Assembly: GCF_015163665.1 (NCBI RefSeq)
Contig: NZ_JADEUG010000004.1
Coordinates: forward strand, 1-64,000
Direction: 5' to 3'
Origin: Xenorhabdus sp. BG5
GTDB taxonomy: Bacteria; Pseudomonadota; Gammaproteobacteria; Enterobacterales; Enterobacteriaceae
DNA length: 64,000 bases
Shown: piece by piece, positions 20,333 to 30,390 of the stretch
How positions within the stretch are numbered: position 1 is the first letter of the stretch
How the letters are laid out: each line of letters opens with the position of its first letter
Position numbers and translations under genes: made by a program
Notes under the pieces: model-generated
Told to the model about the DNA's origin: nothing
Databases searched by the model: none
What the model saw: the letters and a program-made list of their open reading frames with translations, nothing else

Positions 20333-21322
20333 ATGAATCTAGAAAAACCAGTGAAAAAAATAAAGTGGATAATCGCCAGTACTGTCATGGGCGTTGTATT
20401 GATAGGTTGCAGTAATACACCAAATCGTCCAGCCCCAATTGTGAATATCGATACCAATCGTGTTTCAGATAATCATGCTATTAAAAATCGTCAGCTAGTG
20501 AATAGTGCTGCTAATAGCAGTTCATTTCAAGGGCGAATTATTTATCGCCGTAACTACGAAAATATTCCCAAGGGAAGCTACAACGGAAGCACTTATACGG
20601 TTAAACATGGAGACACTTTGTTTTATATAGCCTGGATTACAGGCAGTGATTTCCGTGATCTGTCTCTCAGAAATAATATTTCAGAGCCTTATAGCTTAAA
20701 TGTTGGTCAGGTCCTGAGAATAGGTAATTCAACCTCCAAAAATGGTGTATTAATAGCATCAAATAGTACAGAATCAGAAATTAGTCAGGTTGATTTTCAA
20801 AAAATTAATGCGTATCCTGCAAATATTGATAAACCAAGGTCAGGAAAAATGTTGCCAAAGGCAACCATTTCTGATGACGATAATTCTGCCCCAAAAGTAT
20901 CTATGGCAACAGGTACAGGGGTAAATAATGCTATTAATGGTACTGATACTATTAATAGCTGGAGATGGCCGGCAGAAGGAAAAATTCTTGAAGGCTTCTC
21001 TGATTCTCAGGGAGGAAATAAGGGCATTGATATTGCGGGGAATCGTGGCCAACCTGTATTTGCTACAGCCCGAGGAAAAGTGGTTTATGCCGGAAACGCA
21101 TTACGTGGCTATGGAAATCTAATAATAATAAAACATAACGATGACTACCTAAGTGCTTATGCGCACAACGACACAATGTTGGTTCGTGAGCAACAGGACG
21201 TTCAAGCAGGGCAAAAAATTGCCACTATGGGTAGCACCGGAACAAGTTCAGTAAGATTACATTTTGAAATTCGCTATAAGGGAAAATCCGTAAACCCGCT
21301 GCGTTATCTTCCGCAGCGATAA
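20333..21322 (+). CDS. nlpD: Murein hydrolase activator lipoprotein NlpD
   Basis: A 329-residue outer-membrane lipoprotein activating amidase AmiC at the septum. The lipobox VLIGC puts the modified Cys at about residue 26. A LysM domain (about 83-128, YTVKHGDTLFYIAW to LRIGN) and a C-terminal degenerate M23 peptidase domain (GIDIAGNRG to LHFEIRYKGKSVNPLRYLPQR) follow. The M23 metal site is incomplete, as in E. coli NlpD, consistent with an activator. TGGGGGAA precedes the ATG. In E. coli the main rpoS promoter lies inside nlpD. Confidence 0.95.
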   Translation: MNLEKPVKKIKWIIASTVMGVVLIGCSNTPNRPAPIVNIDTNRVSDNHAIKNRQLVNSAANSSSFQGRIIYRRNYENIPKGSYNGSTYTVKHGDTLFYIAWITGSDFRDLSLRNNISEPYSLNVGQVLRIGNSTSKNGVLIASNSTESEISQVDFQKINAYPANIDKPRSGKMLPKATISDDDNSAPKVSMATGTGVNNAINGTDTINSWRWPAEGKILEGFSDSQGGNKGIDIAGNRGQPVFATARGKVVYAGNALRGYGNLIIIKHNDDYLSAYAHNDTMLVREQQDVQAGQKIATMGSTGTSSVRLHFEIRYKGKSVNPLRYLPQR

Positions 21323-21326
21323 ACCG

Positions 21327-21351
21327 GGGCAGGGATCTGAAATTCCTGCCC
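21327..21351 (+). promoter_or_regulatory. Hairpin in the rpoS leader
   Basis: The inverted repeat GGGCAGGGA/TTCCTGCCC (9 pairs, one wobble) lies between the nlpD stop and the rpoS ribosome-binding site GGTAGGAG. E. coli rpoS translation is controlled through leader structure near this site by Hfq-dependent sRNAs. A comparable role here is inference. Confidence 0.4.
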
Positions 21352-21376
21352 GCATTATCATGGGTAGGAGCAGCTG

Positions 21377-22372
21377 ATGAGCCAAAGTACGCTTAAAGTT
21401 AATGAGTTGTATGATGATGCGAATTTAGACGAAAATAGCATGGAAGCTGATGACTTTGATGAAGCGTTGCTGAAAGATGAGGATGATATAACTGGTCTTG
21501 ATGAAGATTTGGATTTGTTGCAAGGAGTCAACCAACGGGTTCTTGATGCAACACAGCTTTATCTTGGAGAGATTGGTTTCTCACCTCTGCTGACGGCAGA
21601 GGAAGAGGTTCTTTTCGCCAGACGAGCACTACGAGGGGATATTGCTGCACGCCAACGCATGATTGAAAGTAACTTGCGATTGGTTGTAAAAATATCCCGC
21701 CGATATGGCAATCGTGGATTAGCACTGCTGGATTTGATTGAAGAAGGTAACCTTGGGCTTATTCGTGCAGTGGAAAAATTTGATCCTGAAAGAGGTTTTC
21801 GTTTTTCCACATATGCGACATGGTGGATCCGTCAAACTATTGAACGTGCCATTATGAATCAAACTCGCACAATTCGCCTGCCTATTCATATAGTCAAAGA
21901 ATTGAATGTCTATTTACGTACCGCAAGAGAACTGGCACATAAATTGGATCATGAACCGAGTATCGAAGAAATTGCGGAAAAACTGGATAAACCGATTGAA
22001 GACGTAAGCCGTATGATGCGGCTGAACGAACGCATTACTTCTGTCGATACACCACTTGGTGGTGATTCAGATAAGGCATTATTGGATATTTTATCTGATG
22101 AAAATGATTCGGGGCCAGAAACAACTATTCAAGATGATGATATGAAACAGAGTATCGTGAAATGGTTGTTTGAACTGAATGCAAAACAGCGTGAAGTTTT
22201 AGCTCGCCGTTTCGGTTTGCTTGGATATGAAGCTGAAACATTGGAAGATGTTGGGCGAGAAATTGGTTTAACAAGAGAGAGAGTTCGTCAGATTCAAGTT
22301 GAGGGATTGCGTCGTCTTAGAGACATATTGCATACCCAAGGTTTGAATATAGAATCATTATTCCGTACTTAA
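21377..22372 (+). CDS. rpoS: RNA polymerase sigma factor RpoS (sigma-38)
   Basis: A 331-residue stationary-phase/general-stress sigma factor (E. coli 330 aa). Region 1.2 ([11 protein letters not shown]), region 2 ([29 protein letters not shown] and the [16 protein letters not shown] element), region 3 and region 4 with the HTH ([19 protein letters not shown]) are intact. GGTAGGAG precedes the ATG. In related insect pathogens RpoS influences host association (family knowledge, not shown here). Confidence 0.98.
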   Translation: MSQSTLKVNELYDDANLDENSMEADDFDEALLKDEDDITGLDEDLDLLQGVNQRVLDATQLYLGEIGFSPLLTAEEEVLFARRALRGDIAARQRMIESNLRLVVKISRRYGNRGLALLDLIEEGNLGLIRAVEKFDPERGFRFSTYATWWIRQTIERAIMNQTRTIRLPIHIVKELNVYLRTARELAHKLDHEPSIEEIAEKLDKPIEDVSRMMRLNERITSVDTPLGGDSDKALLDILSDENDSGPETTIQDDDMKQSIVKWLFELNAKQREVLARRFGLLGYEAETLEDVGREIGLTRERVRQIQVEGLRRLRDILHTQGLNIESLFRT

Positions 22373-22523
22373 TTCTTTATTCCTGAGAACGTATACCTAA
22401 GAAATTTCAAATTGCAGCGTTAGTGGAAAATAGACGAATTTCCCAAAACAAAGATAATTAGACAACTTGGTTGATGGCAAGAGCGGAAGTAATTCCAAAA
22501 GTGACAATTGAAAAGATAAAGAT
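22373..22523. other. Intergenic sequence after rpoS with an ERIC-like fragment
   Basis: The stretch at 22388-22418 (GTATACCTAAGAAATTTCAA, then ATTGCAGCG) looks like one end of the ERIC-type repeats common in Photorhabdus and Xenorhabdus, without a recognisable second end. Nothing else is evident. Confidence 0.35.
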
Positions 22524-22629
22524 ATATACGCATTAAACTTCAAGTTGCAATTTACAACACGCTATGAAACGTGATTTCTCCCCGCGAAGTGGGGAGAAAT
22601 CACACGCATCTTGAAGTTAGATTGGTATA
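22524..22629. repeat. Palindromic repeat element, copy 1 (MITE-like)
   Basis: An element of about 106 bp with terminal inverted repeats (left TATA..AAACTTCAAGTTGCAA, right GCATCTTGAAGTT..GATTGGTATA) and a strong central hairpin (ATTTCTCCCCGC/GTGGGGAGAAAT). Related copies occur at 41451-41553 (inverted) and 42607-42711. It has no coding capacity, so any movement would need a transposase in trans. Confidence 0.8.
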
Positions 22630-22650
22630 GAGAAGATAGGCGGTAATCCT

Positions 22651-22682
22651 AAGGTGGGCTTATTTAGCCCACCTTTTATTTA
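22651..22682. terminator. Intrinsic terminator between rpoS and miaE
   Basis: The perfect 10-bp stem AAGGTGGGCT/AGCCCACCTT with a TATTT loop is followed by TTATTTA on the plus strand and preceded by sequence giving a weaker T-rich tail on the minus strand. It serves rpoS and possibly miaE. Confidence 0.8.
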
Positions 22683-22726
22683 CTCATTTATATTTTCATT
22701 ACCCTTTGGTGTGACATTTATCAATT

Positions 22727-23521
22727 TTAGATAATCGGAACACCACTATGAAATTTAAAATCATGATCGGGAGTTTGAATAAGTTCTGCTTCAACCTGGC
22801 CGAAATAATTCACTCTTTCTGTAATATCCTCTTTAGATATTGACTGAGCGAGCATCAAATAATCTTGGAAATGGCGAGCTTCTGAACGCAGCAGAGAAAT
22901 ATAAAACTTACCCAAATCCTCATCCAGATGAGGAGCCAATTTTGCGAAGCGTTCGCATGAGCGTGCTTCAATATAAGCACCAATAATCAATTTATCGACC
23001 AACGTATAAGGTTCATGATTGGTAACATGCTGAAATAGGGATTTAGCATAGCGGCTAGCATTGATACTGTCATAGCTTACCCCTCTGGCATCCATGATTT
23101 CTAATACTTGATAAAAATGATGCAACTCTTCCTTAATCAATAACACCATCTTATCGATGAGATCTTGACTATAAGGTGCTTTTGCCCGCGCGGTAATTTG
23201 CTTGGTGGCCTGATTTTTTCCTTTCAATAAATGAATATCGCCAATTTTTTTATAGGCAAAATCCTCATAGGGCTGAAACCAGGCCAACAGAGAATCAGCA
23301 CTCTCAGGAGCAACGGCATATTTACGAATTAAGAACATAGCACTTTGTGCCGCTTTCAATTCACATAGCAGATGATCGCGCAATAAAATTGGCAAATTCT
23401 CAGGCAGCCGTGCCTTTTCTACCCATTGGTCGGGAGTTTCGCACTGTAAAAATTGATAAATGGGCGCTAACAGATTAGTATCAAACTTCATTGTTGTTCC
23501 ATTCATGGCTGTTTCATTCAT
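22727..23521 (-). CDS. miaE: tRNA-(2-methylthio-N6-isopentenyl-A37) hydroxylase MiaE
   Basis: A 264-residue non-haem di-iron monooxygenase that hydroxylates ms2i6A37 of tRNA to ms2io6A. The ligand-bearing helices are visible: CELKAAQ, EELHHFYQV, YIEARSCERFA and SEARHFQDYL. The C-terminal FHSGVPI matches Salmonella MiaE. E. coli K-12 lacks this gene. Three near-repeated in-frame ATGs (23521, 23506, 23491) make the start uncertain. The first begins 2 bp after the mutS stop, so coupling to mutS translation is plausible. Confidence 0.9.
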   Translation of the reverse strand: MNETAMNGTTMKFDTNLLAPIYQFLQCETPDQWVEKARLPENLPILLRDHLLCELKAAQSAMFLIRKYAVAPESADSLLAWFQPYEDFAYKKIGDIHLLKGKNQATKQITARAKAPYSQDLIDKMVLLIKEELHHFYQVLEIMDARGVSYDSINASRYAKSLFQHVTNHEPYTLVDKLIIGAYIEARSCERFAKLAPHLDEDLGKFYISLLRSEARHFQDYLMLAQSISKEDITERVNYFGQVEAELIQTPDHDFKFHSGVPII

Positions 23522-23523
23522 TG

Positions 23524-26100
23524 TTAAACCATATCTTTCAGACGATAAATCCACTCTAATGCCTGACGTGGTGTCAAGGTATCTGGATTAAGGTTTTCCA
23601 ATGCTTCAACTACCGGAGATGTCTCTTCTGTCAGCAGGGTTAACTGTGGTGTATCGACATGGCCTGCTGTTGCATTATTGGAGAGTGATTCCAGCTCTTT
23701 CAATTTTTGGCGCGCACGTTTAATGACATCGCGTGGAACACCTGCCAGCGAAGCAACGGCTAGCCCATAACTCTTGCTTGCGGCCCCTTCTTGCACACTG
23801 TGCATGAAAGCAATGGTATCGCCATGCTCGACAGCATCAAGATGAATATTGACGACGCCTTCCAGTTTCTCAGGCAGTGTTGTCAGTTCGAAATAGTGAG
23901 TCGCAAACAGGGTCATTGCTTTGATGCGATTAGCTAAATTTTCAGCACAGGCCCACGCCAGGGATAAACCATCATAGGTTGATGTACCACGGCCGATCTC
24001 ATCCATCAAAACCAGACTGTGTTCAGTCGCGTTATGTAAGATATTGGCAGTTTCGGTCATTTCCACCATAAAGGTAGAGCGTCCTGATGCCAGGTCATCG
24101 GATGCACCGACACGAGTAAAGATACGATCTACAGGGCCAATAACCGCTTTTTCGGCAGGAACAAAGCTTCCAATATAAGCCATCAACGTAATCAAAGCCG
24201 TTTGACGCATATAGGTACTTTTGCCCCCCATATTCGGCCCTGTAATAATCAGCAAACGGCGCTGTGACGAGAGCGTCAATGGGTTAGAAATAAACGGTTC
24301 GCTTAATACTTGTTCGACAACCGGATGCCGACCACCAGTGATCTGAATACCCACTTTATCGGTTAGTATTGGGCGGGTGTAATTTAGGGTTTCAGCACGT
24401 TCGGCGAGGTTTGCCAGTACATCCAGCTCTGACAGCGCTTCGGCACAGGTTTGCAAATCGGCCAGATGAGGCAACAATAGATCGAACAACTCTTCGTACA
24501 GGGCTTTTTCGATGGCAAGTGCTTTGCCTTTGGAAGTCAGCACCTTGTCTTCATATTCCTTTAATTCAGGAATGATATAGCGTTCTGCGTTTTTCAGCGT
24601 TTGGCGACGAACGTAATGGATAGGGACTAAATGGCTTTGTCCACGGCTGACCTGAATATAGTAACCATGTACCGCATTAAAGCCTACTTTCAGGGTATCA
24701 ATGCCAAGTTTCTCGCGTTCGCGGATCTCCAGTTTATCCAGATAATCACTGGCGCCATCGGCTAGTGCCCGCCATTCATCCAATTCAGCATTATAGCCCG
24801 TAGCAATGACGCCACCGTCACGCACCAGAACAGGAGGCGTTTCGACAACCGCATTTTCGAGCAGAGTCTGCAATTCATCAAAATGTCCCACACGCTGCTG
24901 TAGCGTTTGGATATAAGGGGCATCTGAGGATGCTAGGATCTGATGAATATCAGGCAATTGCTGGAAAGCATGGCGCATTCTGGCCAGATCACGAGGGCGG
25001 GCAGAGCGGAGAGCAAGACGGGCAAGCACTCGCTCTAAGTCACCGACCTGCCGCAAAAATGGCTGTAATTCATAACCGATTTCTTGTAATGCGGAAATGG
25101 CTTGATGGCGATTTCCCAGCCTATCTTTATTACGGGTTGGTGCATGCAGCCAGCGTTTCAGCATTCGGCTGCCCATCGGTGTCACACATTGATCGAGTAC
25201 CGCCGCCAGCGTATTCTCAGTGCCACCGGATAAATTTTGTGTTATCTCCAGATTACGACGGGTGGCGGCATCCATAATAACCGTTTCCTGCTGGCGTTCC
25301 ATCGTCATGCTGCGAATATGGGGTAAAGTGGTGCGTTGAGTATCTTTGACATATTGCAGCAAACAGCCTGCTGCACGCAGGGCGAGCGTCGCTTTTTCCA
25401 CTCCGAAGCCAATCAAGTCACGGGTGCCAAATTGCAAATTAAGTTGCTGTCTTGCTGTATCCAGCTCAAATTCCCACATTGGGCGTCGGCGCAAGCCATG
25501 ACAACGTTCAATTAACGCCATATGCTCAAAGGCTTCAGGATAAAGTAATTCCGCGGGACGAGTGCGTTGTAATTCTGCGGCAATATTATCTTGATCGGAC
25601 ATTTCAGAAACGCGGAAACGGCCAGAAGTGATATCCAGCGTCGCGTAACCAAATCCCTGATTATCATGCCAGATAGCGGCGAGCAGATTATCCTGACGTT
25701 CTTGTAATAAAGCTTCATCAGTGACGGTGCCAGGAGTGACAATACGCACAACTTTGCGTTCAACAGGGCCTTTACTGGTTGCAGGATCACCAACTTGTTC
25801 ACAGATCGCCGCAGATTCACCAAGTTGTACCAGTTTTGCCAGATAGTTTTCGATTGCATGATAAGGAACACCCGCCATCGGAATAGGTTGACCAGCTGAT
25901 TGCCCGCGCTTGGTTAGGGAGATATCCAGTAACTTCGCTGCCTTTTTGGCATCGTCATAGAATAACTCGTAAAAATCCCCCATTCTATACAGCAGCATAA
26001 TATCGGGGTGCTGTGCTTTCAGACGCAGATACTGCTGCATCATGGGAGTATGGCTATCTATATCCTTTGCTGGAGATTCTTTCATATTGACTTGATTCAA
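23524..26100 (-). CDS. mutS: DNA mismatch repair protein MutS
   Basis: An 858-residue mismatch sensor. The N-terminal mismatch-binding Phe-x-Glu is in GDFYELF (Phe43, Glu45). The core lever and clamp domains follow, and the C-terminal ABC-type ATPase carries the Walker [10 protein letters not shown], the signature STFMVEM, Walker [13 protein letters not shown] and ATHYFELT. An in-frame ATG five codons downstream is an alternative start. It is followed immediately by miaE and is separated from rpoS only by it, so the mutS-rpoS interval is compact. Confidence 0.97.
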   Translation of the reverse strand: MNQVNMKESPAKDIDSHTPMMQQYLRLKAQHPDIMLLYRMGDFYELFYDDAKKAAKLLDISLTKRGQSAGQPIPMAGVPYHAIENYLAKLVQLGESAAICEQVGDPATSKGPVERKVVRIVTPGTVTDEALLQERQDNLLAAIWHDNQGFGYATLDITSGRFRVSEMSDQDNIAAELQRTRPAELLYPEAFEHMALIERCHGLRRRPMWEFELDTARQQLNLQFGTRDLIGFGVEKATLALRAAGCLLQYVKDTQRTTLPHIRSMTMERQQETVIMDAATRRNLEITQNLSGGTENTLAAVLDQCVTPMGSRMLKRWLHAPTRNKDRLGNRHQAISALQEIGYELQPFLRQVGDLERVLARLALRSARPRDLARMRHAFQQLPDIHQILASSDAPYIQTLQQRVGHFDELQTLLENAVVETPPVLVRDGGVIATGYNAELDEWRALADGASDYLDKLEIREREKLGIDTLKVGFNAVHGYYIQVSRGQSHLVPIHYVRRQTLKNAERYIIPELKEYEDKVLTSKGKALAIEKALYEELFDLLLPHLADLQTCAEALSELDVLANLAERAETLNYTRPILTDKVGIQITGGRHPVVEQVLSEPFISNPLTLSSQRRLLIITGPNMGGKSTYMRQTALITLMAYIGSFVPAEKAVIGPVDRIFTRVGASDDLASGRSTFMVEMTETANILHNATEHSLVLMDEIGRGTSTYDGLSLAWACAENLANRIKAMTLFATHYFELTTLPEKLEGVVNIHLDAVEHGDTIAFMHSVQEGAASKSYGLAVASLAGVPRDVIKRARQKLKELESLSNNATAGHVDTPQLTLLTEETSPVVEALENLNPDTLTPRQALEWIYRLKDMV

Positions 26101-26462
26101 TTCTATTATTCCTGTTGACTCAGTTGGGCCAGCGACGCTCAGTCAACCCATCTAAATGACAAAACCTAAATATAATCAGCTAAGGATGGAACGTTAATAG
26201 ACCTCATCCTGGGCGAAAACGCTATCTTATCACTGATAATCTGTGTGATTCATCTGTGGATGCGATTAGAAGATTTAAATAGTAGGTTAGCAGGATTACT
26301 CACAGGAATGTATCAGATTTTTTCACAATTCAGCAGGATTGCGAAGCGGCTCGATTGTTGTTTGGCTTAAGCCATGCTATCAAATAATAAGAAAGCAGAT
26401 AACATAAAGCACTTGAATGCTATAAGAGATATCAAGAATTGACGGACTTAGAGGAAATTATC
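26101..26462. other. Intergenic region upstream of mutS and the fic gene
   Basis: About 360 bp between two divergent genes. It should contain both promoters. I see no further gene, repeat or clear hairpin in it. Confidence 0.4.
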
Positions 26463-27464
26463 GTGGCTATTTACCAACCCCCATACACTATTACCCCGGA
26501 TATACTTAATCAAGTAGTAGAAATTGGTGAGCTATTAGGGCGTTGGTCAATGCAAGCGGAAACTTCTTCGCCTGTATTACGTAAAGAAAATCGCATTCGT
26601 ACCATACAGGCATCATTAGCAATTGAACATAATAGCTTATCTACGGAACAGGTGACGGCAATTATTAATGGAAAGCGCGTGTTGGCACCAGCAAGGGATA
26701 TTCAGGAAGTGCGCAATGCCATATTGACCTATGAAAAATTATCGGACTGGCATAGCTCCCGTGTAACGGATTTATTGGCTGCACATCGGCTACTGATGAC
26801 TGGATTGGTTGATCGCCCAGGGCAATTACGTGGAGGAGATGTGGGAATTTATCAAGAAAAACAGTTAATCCATATGGCTCCTCCTGCTAGTCAAGTACCA
26901 CGGTTAGTGGACGAATTGCTGACATGGCTGAAACAGACGGATATTCACCCATTGATCGCCAGTTCAATATTTCATTATGAGTTTGAATTTATTCATCCAT
27001 TTACTGATGGTAATGGTCGAATGGGGCGCTTGTGGCAAACATTGATTTTGAGCGAATGGCGTCCTGAATTAGCGTGGTTACCGGTAGAAACGTTAATTCA
27101 TTATCAACAACAGGACTATTATCGGGTGTTTAGGGAGTGTGACCGTACTAGCGACTGTACGCTATTTATTAATTTTATGCTGGAAAAATTAGCCGAAACG
27201 CTTAGAGAAAACCTGGATCTGCAAAAACAGAACTCTGTCGCAATGTCGGTAGAAATGTCGGTAGAAAATCCACAACCACTAAAGGCTATTGCACAAAAAA
27301 TCTTATCGGTTATTACTGCTCGTCCTGCCATCACTATAATCCAATTAGCGGATGAATTGGGAGTAAGCCGGCGCACAATAGAACGAAATATTAAGATATT
27401 ACAGGATAGCGGGCGTTTGATTCGTATTGGGGCGAAGAAAGGAGGCTATTGGCGTATTGGATAG
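26463..27464 (+). CDS. Fic/DOC-family protein with C-terminal winged helix
   Basis: A 333-residue protein with an N-terminal Fic-associated region, the intact Fic core HPFTDGNGRMGR (family HxFxxGNGRxxR, catalytic His present) and a C-terminal HTH (IQLADELGVSRRTIERN). Fic enzymes usually transfer AMP from ATP to target proteins. Upstream of the core, SLAIEHNSLS resembles the inhibitory-helix motif (S/T-xxx-E-G/N), with His where Gly is common, suggesting a self-inhibited class. The GTG at 26463 with AGAGGAAA upstream is preferred over a TTG at 26439. The target is unknown. It may be a toxin-like or regulatory accessory gene. Confidence 0.85.
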   Translation: MAIYQPPYTITPDILNQVVEIGELLGRWSMQAETSSPVLRKENRIRTIQASLAIEHNSLSTEQVTAIINGKRVLAPARDIQEVRNAILTYEKLSDWHSSRVTDLLAAHRLLMTGLVDRPGQLRGGDVGIYQEKQLIHMAPPASQVPRLVDELLTWLKQTDIHPLIASSIFHYEFEFIHPFTDGNGRMGRLWQTLILSEWRPELAWLPVETLIHYQQQDYYRVFRECDRTSDCTLFINFMLEKLAETLRENLDLQKQNSVAMSVEMSVENPQPLKAIAQKILSVITARPAITIIQLADELGVSRRTIERNIKILQDSGRLIRIGAKKGGYWRIG

Positions 27465-27563
27465 TTCAGTAAATTTTAGATCAATGTTAGCTTGAATTAT
27501 TCACTATTGCGGATGCATGATTAAAAAGGAACCTACAAACTTGTATTAAGAGAAAAAAATAAT

Positions 27564-28373
27564 ATGACGAGAAGCAGCGGAATACTAATAAAAAATAAGG
27601 ACGAAATAGAGAAGATGGAAATAGCGGGGCGCTTGACTGGTCAAGTACTTGAAGCTGTCCGTCCTATTATTGTGCCTGGTGTTACGACTCTTGAAATTGA
27701 TTCATTTTGCCATGATTACATTATCAATACCCTTGATGCGATACCGGGTAGCTTAGGACAATATGGTTTTCCTTATACAGTCAATACCTCAGTTAATCAT
27801 GTTGTTTGTCATGGTTGGCCTTCAGAAAAGAAGCTGAAAAATGGGGATATTGTTAATGTGGATGTTACCGTCAAAAAAGAGGGATATTACGGCGATAGCA
27901 GCATCACATTTTATGTCGGGGATGTGCCGTCCCATGCCAAACGTCTGGTTAATGTGACTCAAGAGTGCTTATATAAGGCAATTAAGATCGTCAAACCGGG
28001 TATCACTCTGGGAGATATTGGTCATACAATACAGCAACATGCCGAAGCAAATAATTACACGGTGGTACGTGAATATTGTGGGCACGGTATTGGCTGTAAT
28101 ATGCATGAGGAACCACAAGTTCTGCATTATGGCGAGGCGGGAGACGGTATTATCTTGGAAGAGGGAATGACGTTCACCATCGAGCCTATGATCAACCAAG
28201 GCAAAAAGGATATAAAACTGCATAAAGATGGTTGGACAGTAACAACTAAAGATCGTCGGTTATCGGCTCAGTTTGAGCATACGATCTTGGTAACCCGTGA
28301 TGGTTTTAACGTGTTGACGCTGCGGGATGAAGAACGCGACGTTTTTGCACGTTACCTGTCGATCATTCAATAA
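27564..28373 (+). CDS. map: Type I methionine aminopeptidase, second-copy type
   Basis: A 269-residue metallopeptidase removing N-terminal Met. All five metal ligands are in place: NVDVTV and YYGDSS (two Asp), CGHGIGCNMHEEP (His), TIEPM (Glu) and FEHTI (Glu). The essential enterobacterial map gene lies beside rpsB, so this copy beside fic is probably a paralogue (inference from context). NHVVCHGWPS and CGHGIGCN differ from the E. coli motifs. It could process a dedicated substrate or confer tolerance to peptidase inhibitors. Confidence 0.88.
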   Translation: MTRSSGILIKNKDEIEKMEIAGRLTGQVLEAVRPIIVPGVTTLEIDSFCHDYIINTLDAIPGSLGQYGFPYTVNTSVNHVVCHGWPSEKKLKNGDIVNVDVTVKKEGYYGDSSITFYVGDVPSHAKRLVNVTQECLYKAIKIVKPGITLGDIGHTIQQHAEANNYTVVREYCGHGIGCNMHEEPQVLHYGEAGDGIILEEGMTFTIEPMINQGKKDIKLHKDGWTVTTKDRRLSAQFEHTILVTRDGFNVLTLRDEERDVFARYLSIIQ

Positions 28374-28399
28374 ATTACAATTTATTATGTGATAGTTTT

Positions 28400-28434
28400 C
28401 CCAATACTGCATTGTGCAGTGTTGGGTTTTATTT
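28400..28434 (+). terminator. Intrinsic terminator after map
   Basis: The stem CCCAATACTGCA/TGCAGTGTTGGG with a 3-nt TTG loop is followed by TTTTATTT, 27 nt past the stop. Confidence 0.85.
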
Positions 28435-28501
28435 GGCTAAAATAGCGCCATGTTGGGTTTATAGAAATTTAACTACGGCTATGTGAAATTACAGGGTGAT
28501 T

Positions 28502-30088
28502 ATGTCTTGGCTTTATAAAAACAAGAATCTCTCTTGTTTTATTGTTCTCTTTTTTCTTATTTTTCTGATACATAAATGTTTGGGGTATCAATTAAAACTA
28601 ATATATGTCTTCAGTGCTTTTGCACTCTTTTTATTTTTGGCTGCTATCAGTAGACGAATATATATCTTTTTGATTGCTTTTTTTTCCTTGATAGGAGTGC
28701 TCTATACACCAATTGGCCTCAATTACGGCTATCCAGATATCAATGCTGTAGGATCATTAATCTATACCAATAGAAACGAAACAGTGGAATATATTAGTGG
28801 CCTTTCTGTTTCAACTTATTTAACTGCTATAGCTATTTTTGTTTTGATGATATTTTCACTTAAGCTAAATGTCAGCGTATCAGGCAAAAGTAAAAAGTGG
28901 TTGTTTACTCTGTTCTTTATTTCAGCGTTCTGGTCACCAGCCAAAGGATATATAAAATCGGGTTTTGAAGATAGCTCGGAACTTTTAAATACCAGTTTAC
29001 CGGAAGTGCGCTTTTTTAGTGATGTCTATCAGAGTTACAAGCAAGTCATGTCAGAAAATCACCGATTTGCCAAGATTATTAAATATCGGGATGACTGGCA
29101 GCCAGTGGTGAAAGAAGATAAATACGACACCTATATCATGGTGATTGGTGAGAGCGTCCGAAGCGATTTTATGAGTGTCTATGGGTTCCCGGATAAAAAT
29201 ACCCCTTGGTTGGATAACGCGAATGCCACCGTGTTAACCCACTATATTTCTGCGGCACCATCGACACAGTTATCGTTGACTAACTCTCTGGCAGTTCGTG
29301 AAGCAAATGAAATTCAACTGAACAACAGTCTTGTTTCACTGGCGAAAAAAGCGGGATTTGAAACTTACTGGTTGTCCAACCAGGGAATGAAGGGAGGGTT
29401 TGATTCTCCTGTAGCACTGATTGGGCAGCAGGCCAATCATTATGCTTTTCTAAAAGAAGGTCATTCAGATGATCGTAGTTATATGCCGGATGAAAATTTA
29501 TTACCTTATATTCGCAAAGCATTAATGAAGAATGAGCAGAAAAAGAAACTGATTATTATTCACTTAATGGGATCGCATCTACAACCTTGCACCAGAACGA
29601 ATGATAAATACGGCACCTATTTTCATTCCAAAAATATTTCATGCTATCTTCAGAGTATTCATAATACGGACAGCCTGCTAGCTGACATTGAAAGTATTGC
29701 CAATAAAAATCAATTGCACTGGACAATGCTTTACTTTGCGGATCATGGTTTGTCACTTGTGAATAAGAACACCGATAGCGAGAATCTGACCCATAACGAT
29801 AGTAATAAGCAGAATTATCAAGTTCCCTTTATTATTACCGGTTATGACTATATCATTAAAAATGCTAACAAGAACACCGCCAGCAAAAATATCATAGATG
29901 CTCCCCGCAGCGGTTTGAATCTACTGTCTATGTTATCCACATGGTTGGGAATTGAAGAACCTCGCCTGGTATCCAAATGTGCTTGGTTTTCCAACCAAGT
30001 GTGTCCAAACCAACATACAGTGATTTCATTCAGTAACGAATATAAAGACTTTAATCACCTAAAGGATGACGCCATTAACTTCGATTGA
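28502..30088 (+). CDS. Phosphoethanolamine transferase-like membrane sulfatase-fold enzyme
   Basis: A 528-residue protein with about five N-terminal membrane helices (to about residue 140) and a periplasmic alkaline-phosphatase/sulfatase-fold domain. Its overall plan matches the EptA/EptB/CptA/YhbX group, which adds phosphoethanolamine to lipid A or LPS core. The metal/nucleophile motif reads VIGESVRSDFMSVYGF, so a Ser sits where EptA has the nucleophilic Thr. The later metal site YFADHGLS and the LMGSHLQPC motif are present. The ATG at 28502 (AGGG upstream) is preferred to a GTG at 28496. The acceptor cannot be told from sequence; polymyxin/antimicrobial-peptide resistance is the usual role. 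Confidence 0.75.
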   Translation: MSWLYKNKNLSCFIVLFFLIFLIHKCLGYQLKLIYVFSAFALFLFLAAISRRIYIFLIAFFSLIGVLYTPIGLNYGYPDINAVGSLIYTNRNETVEYISGLSVSTYLTAIAIFVLMIFSLKLNVSVSGKSKKWLFTLFFISAFWSPAKGYIKSGFEDSSELLNTSLPEVRFFSDVYQSYKQVMSENHRFAKIIKYRDDWQPVVKEDKYDTYIMVIGESVRSDFMSVYGFPDKNTPWLDNANATVLTHYISAAPSTQLSLTNSLAVREANEIQLNNSLVSLAKKAGFETYWLSNQGMKGGFDSPVALIGQQANHYAFLKEGHSDDRSYMPDENLLPYIRKALMKNEQKKKLIIIHLMGSHLQPCTRTNDKYGTYFHSKNISCYLQSIHNTDSLLADIESIANKNQLHWTMLYFADHGLSLVNKNTDSENLTHNDSNKQNYQVPFIITGYDYIIKNANKNTASKNIIDAPRSGLNLLSMLSTWLGIEEPRLVSKCAWFSNQVCPNQHTVISFSNEYKDFNHLKDDAINFD

Positions 30089-30223
30089 TGAAGATACCTT
30101 CGTCTTGCAATTTATTGAGGAAGTGAGTTACCTCACAAAACTTGGTTCATGCTTTATGTGTATGAACCACTGATTGGGGGATTTTGACCGCTTAATGTTG
30201 GTATTCAACCGCTGAGTAAGATC

Positions 30224-30250
30224 CTCTCCCTCTTATCAGGGAGAGTTTTA
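30224..30250 (+). terminator. Intrinsic terminator after the phosphoethanolamine-transferase-like gene
   Basis: The stem CTCTCCCT/AGGGAGAG with a 6-nt loop and TTTTAT tail lies about 135 nt past the stop. The rest of the roughly 300-bp gap before btsT presumably holds the btsT promoter; I see no gene in it. Confidence 0.75.
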
Positions 30251-30390
30251 TATCATAGTGCAGTGTGACGAGGAGTATATACCTTTTATGGGTATCGCTT
30301 CCTGCCGGCTGTAGATGGTCGGTTTATGGAGAAGGAAGTAAAAATTAAATAATGACTTGCTGTTCGTCTTACTGTGGAAAAGGAAGTTTT

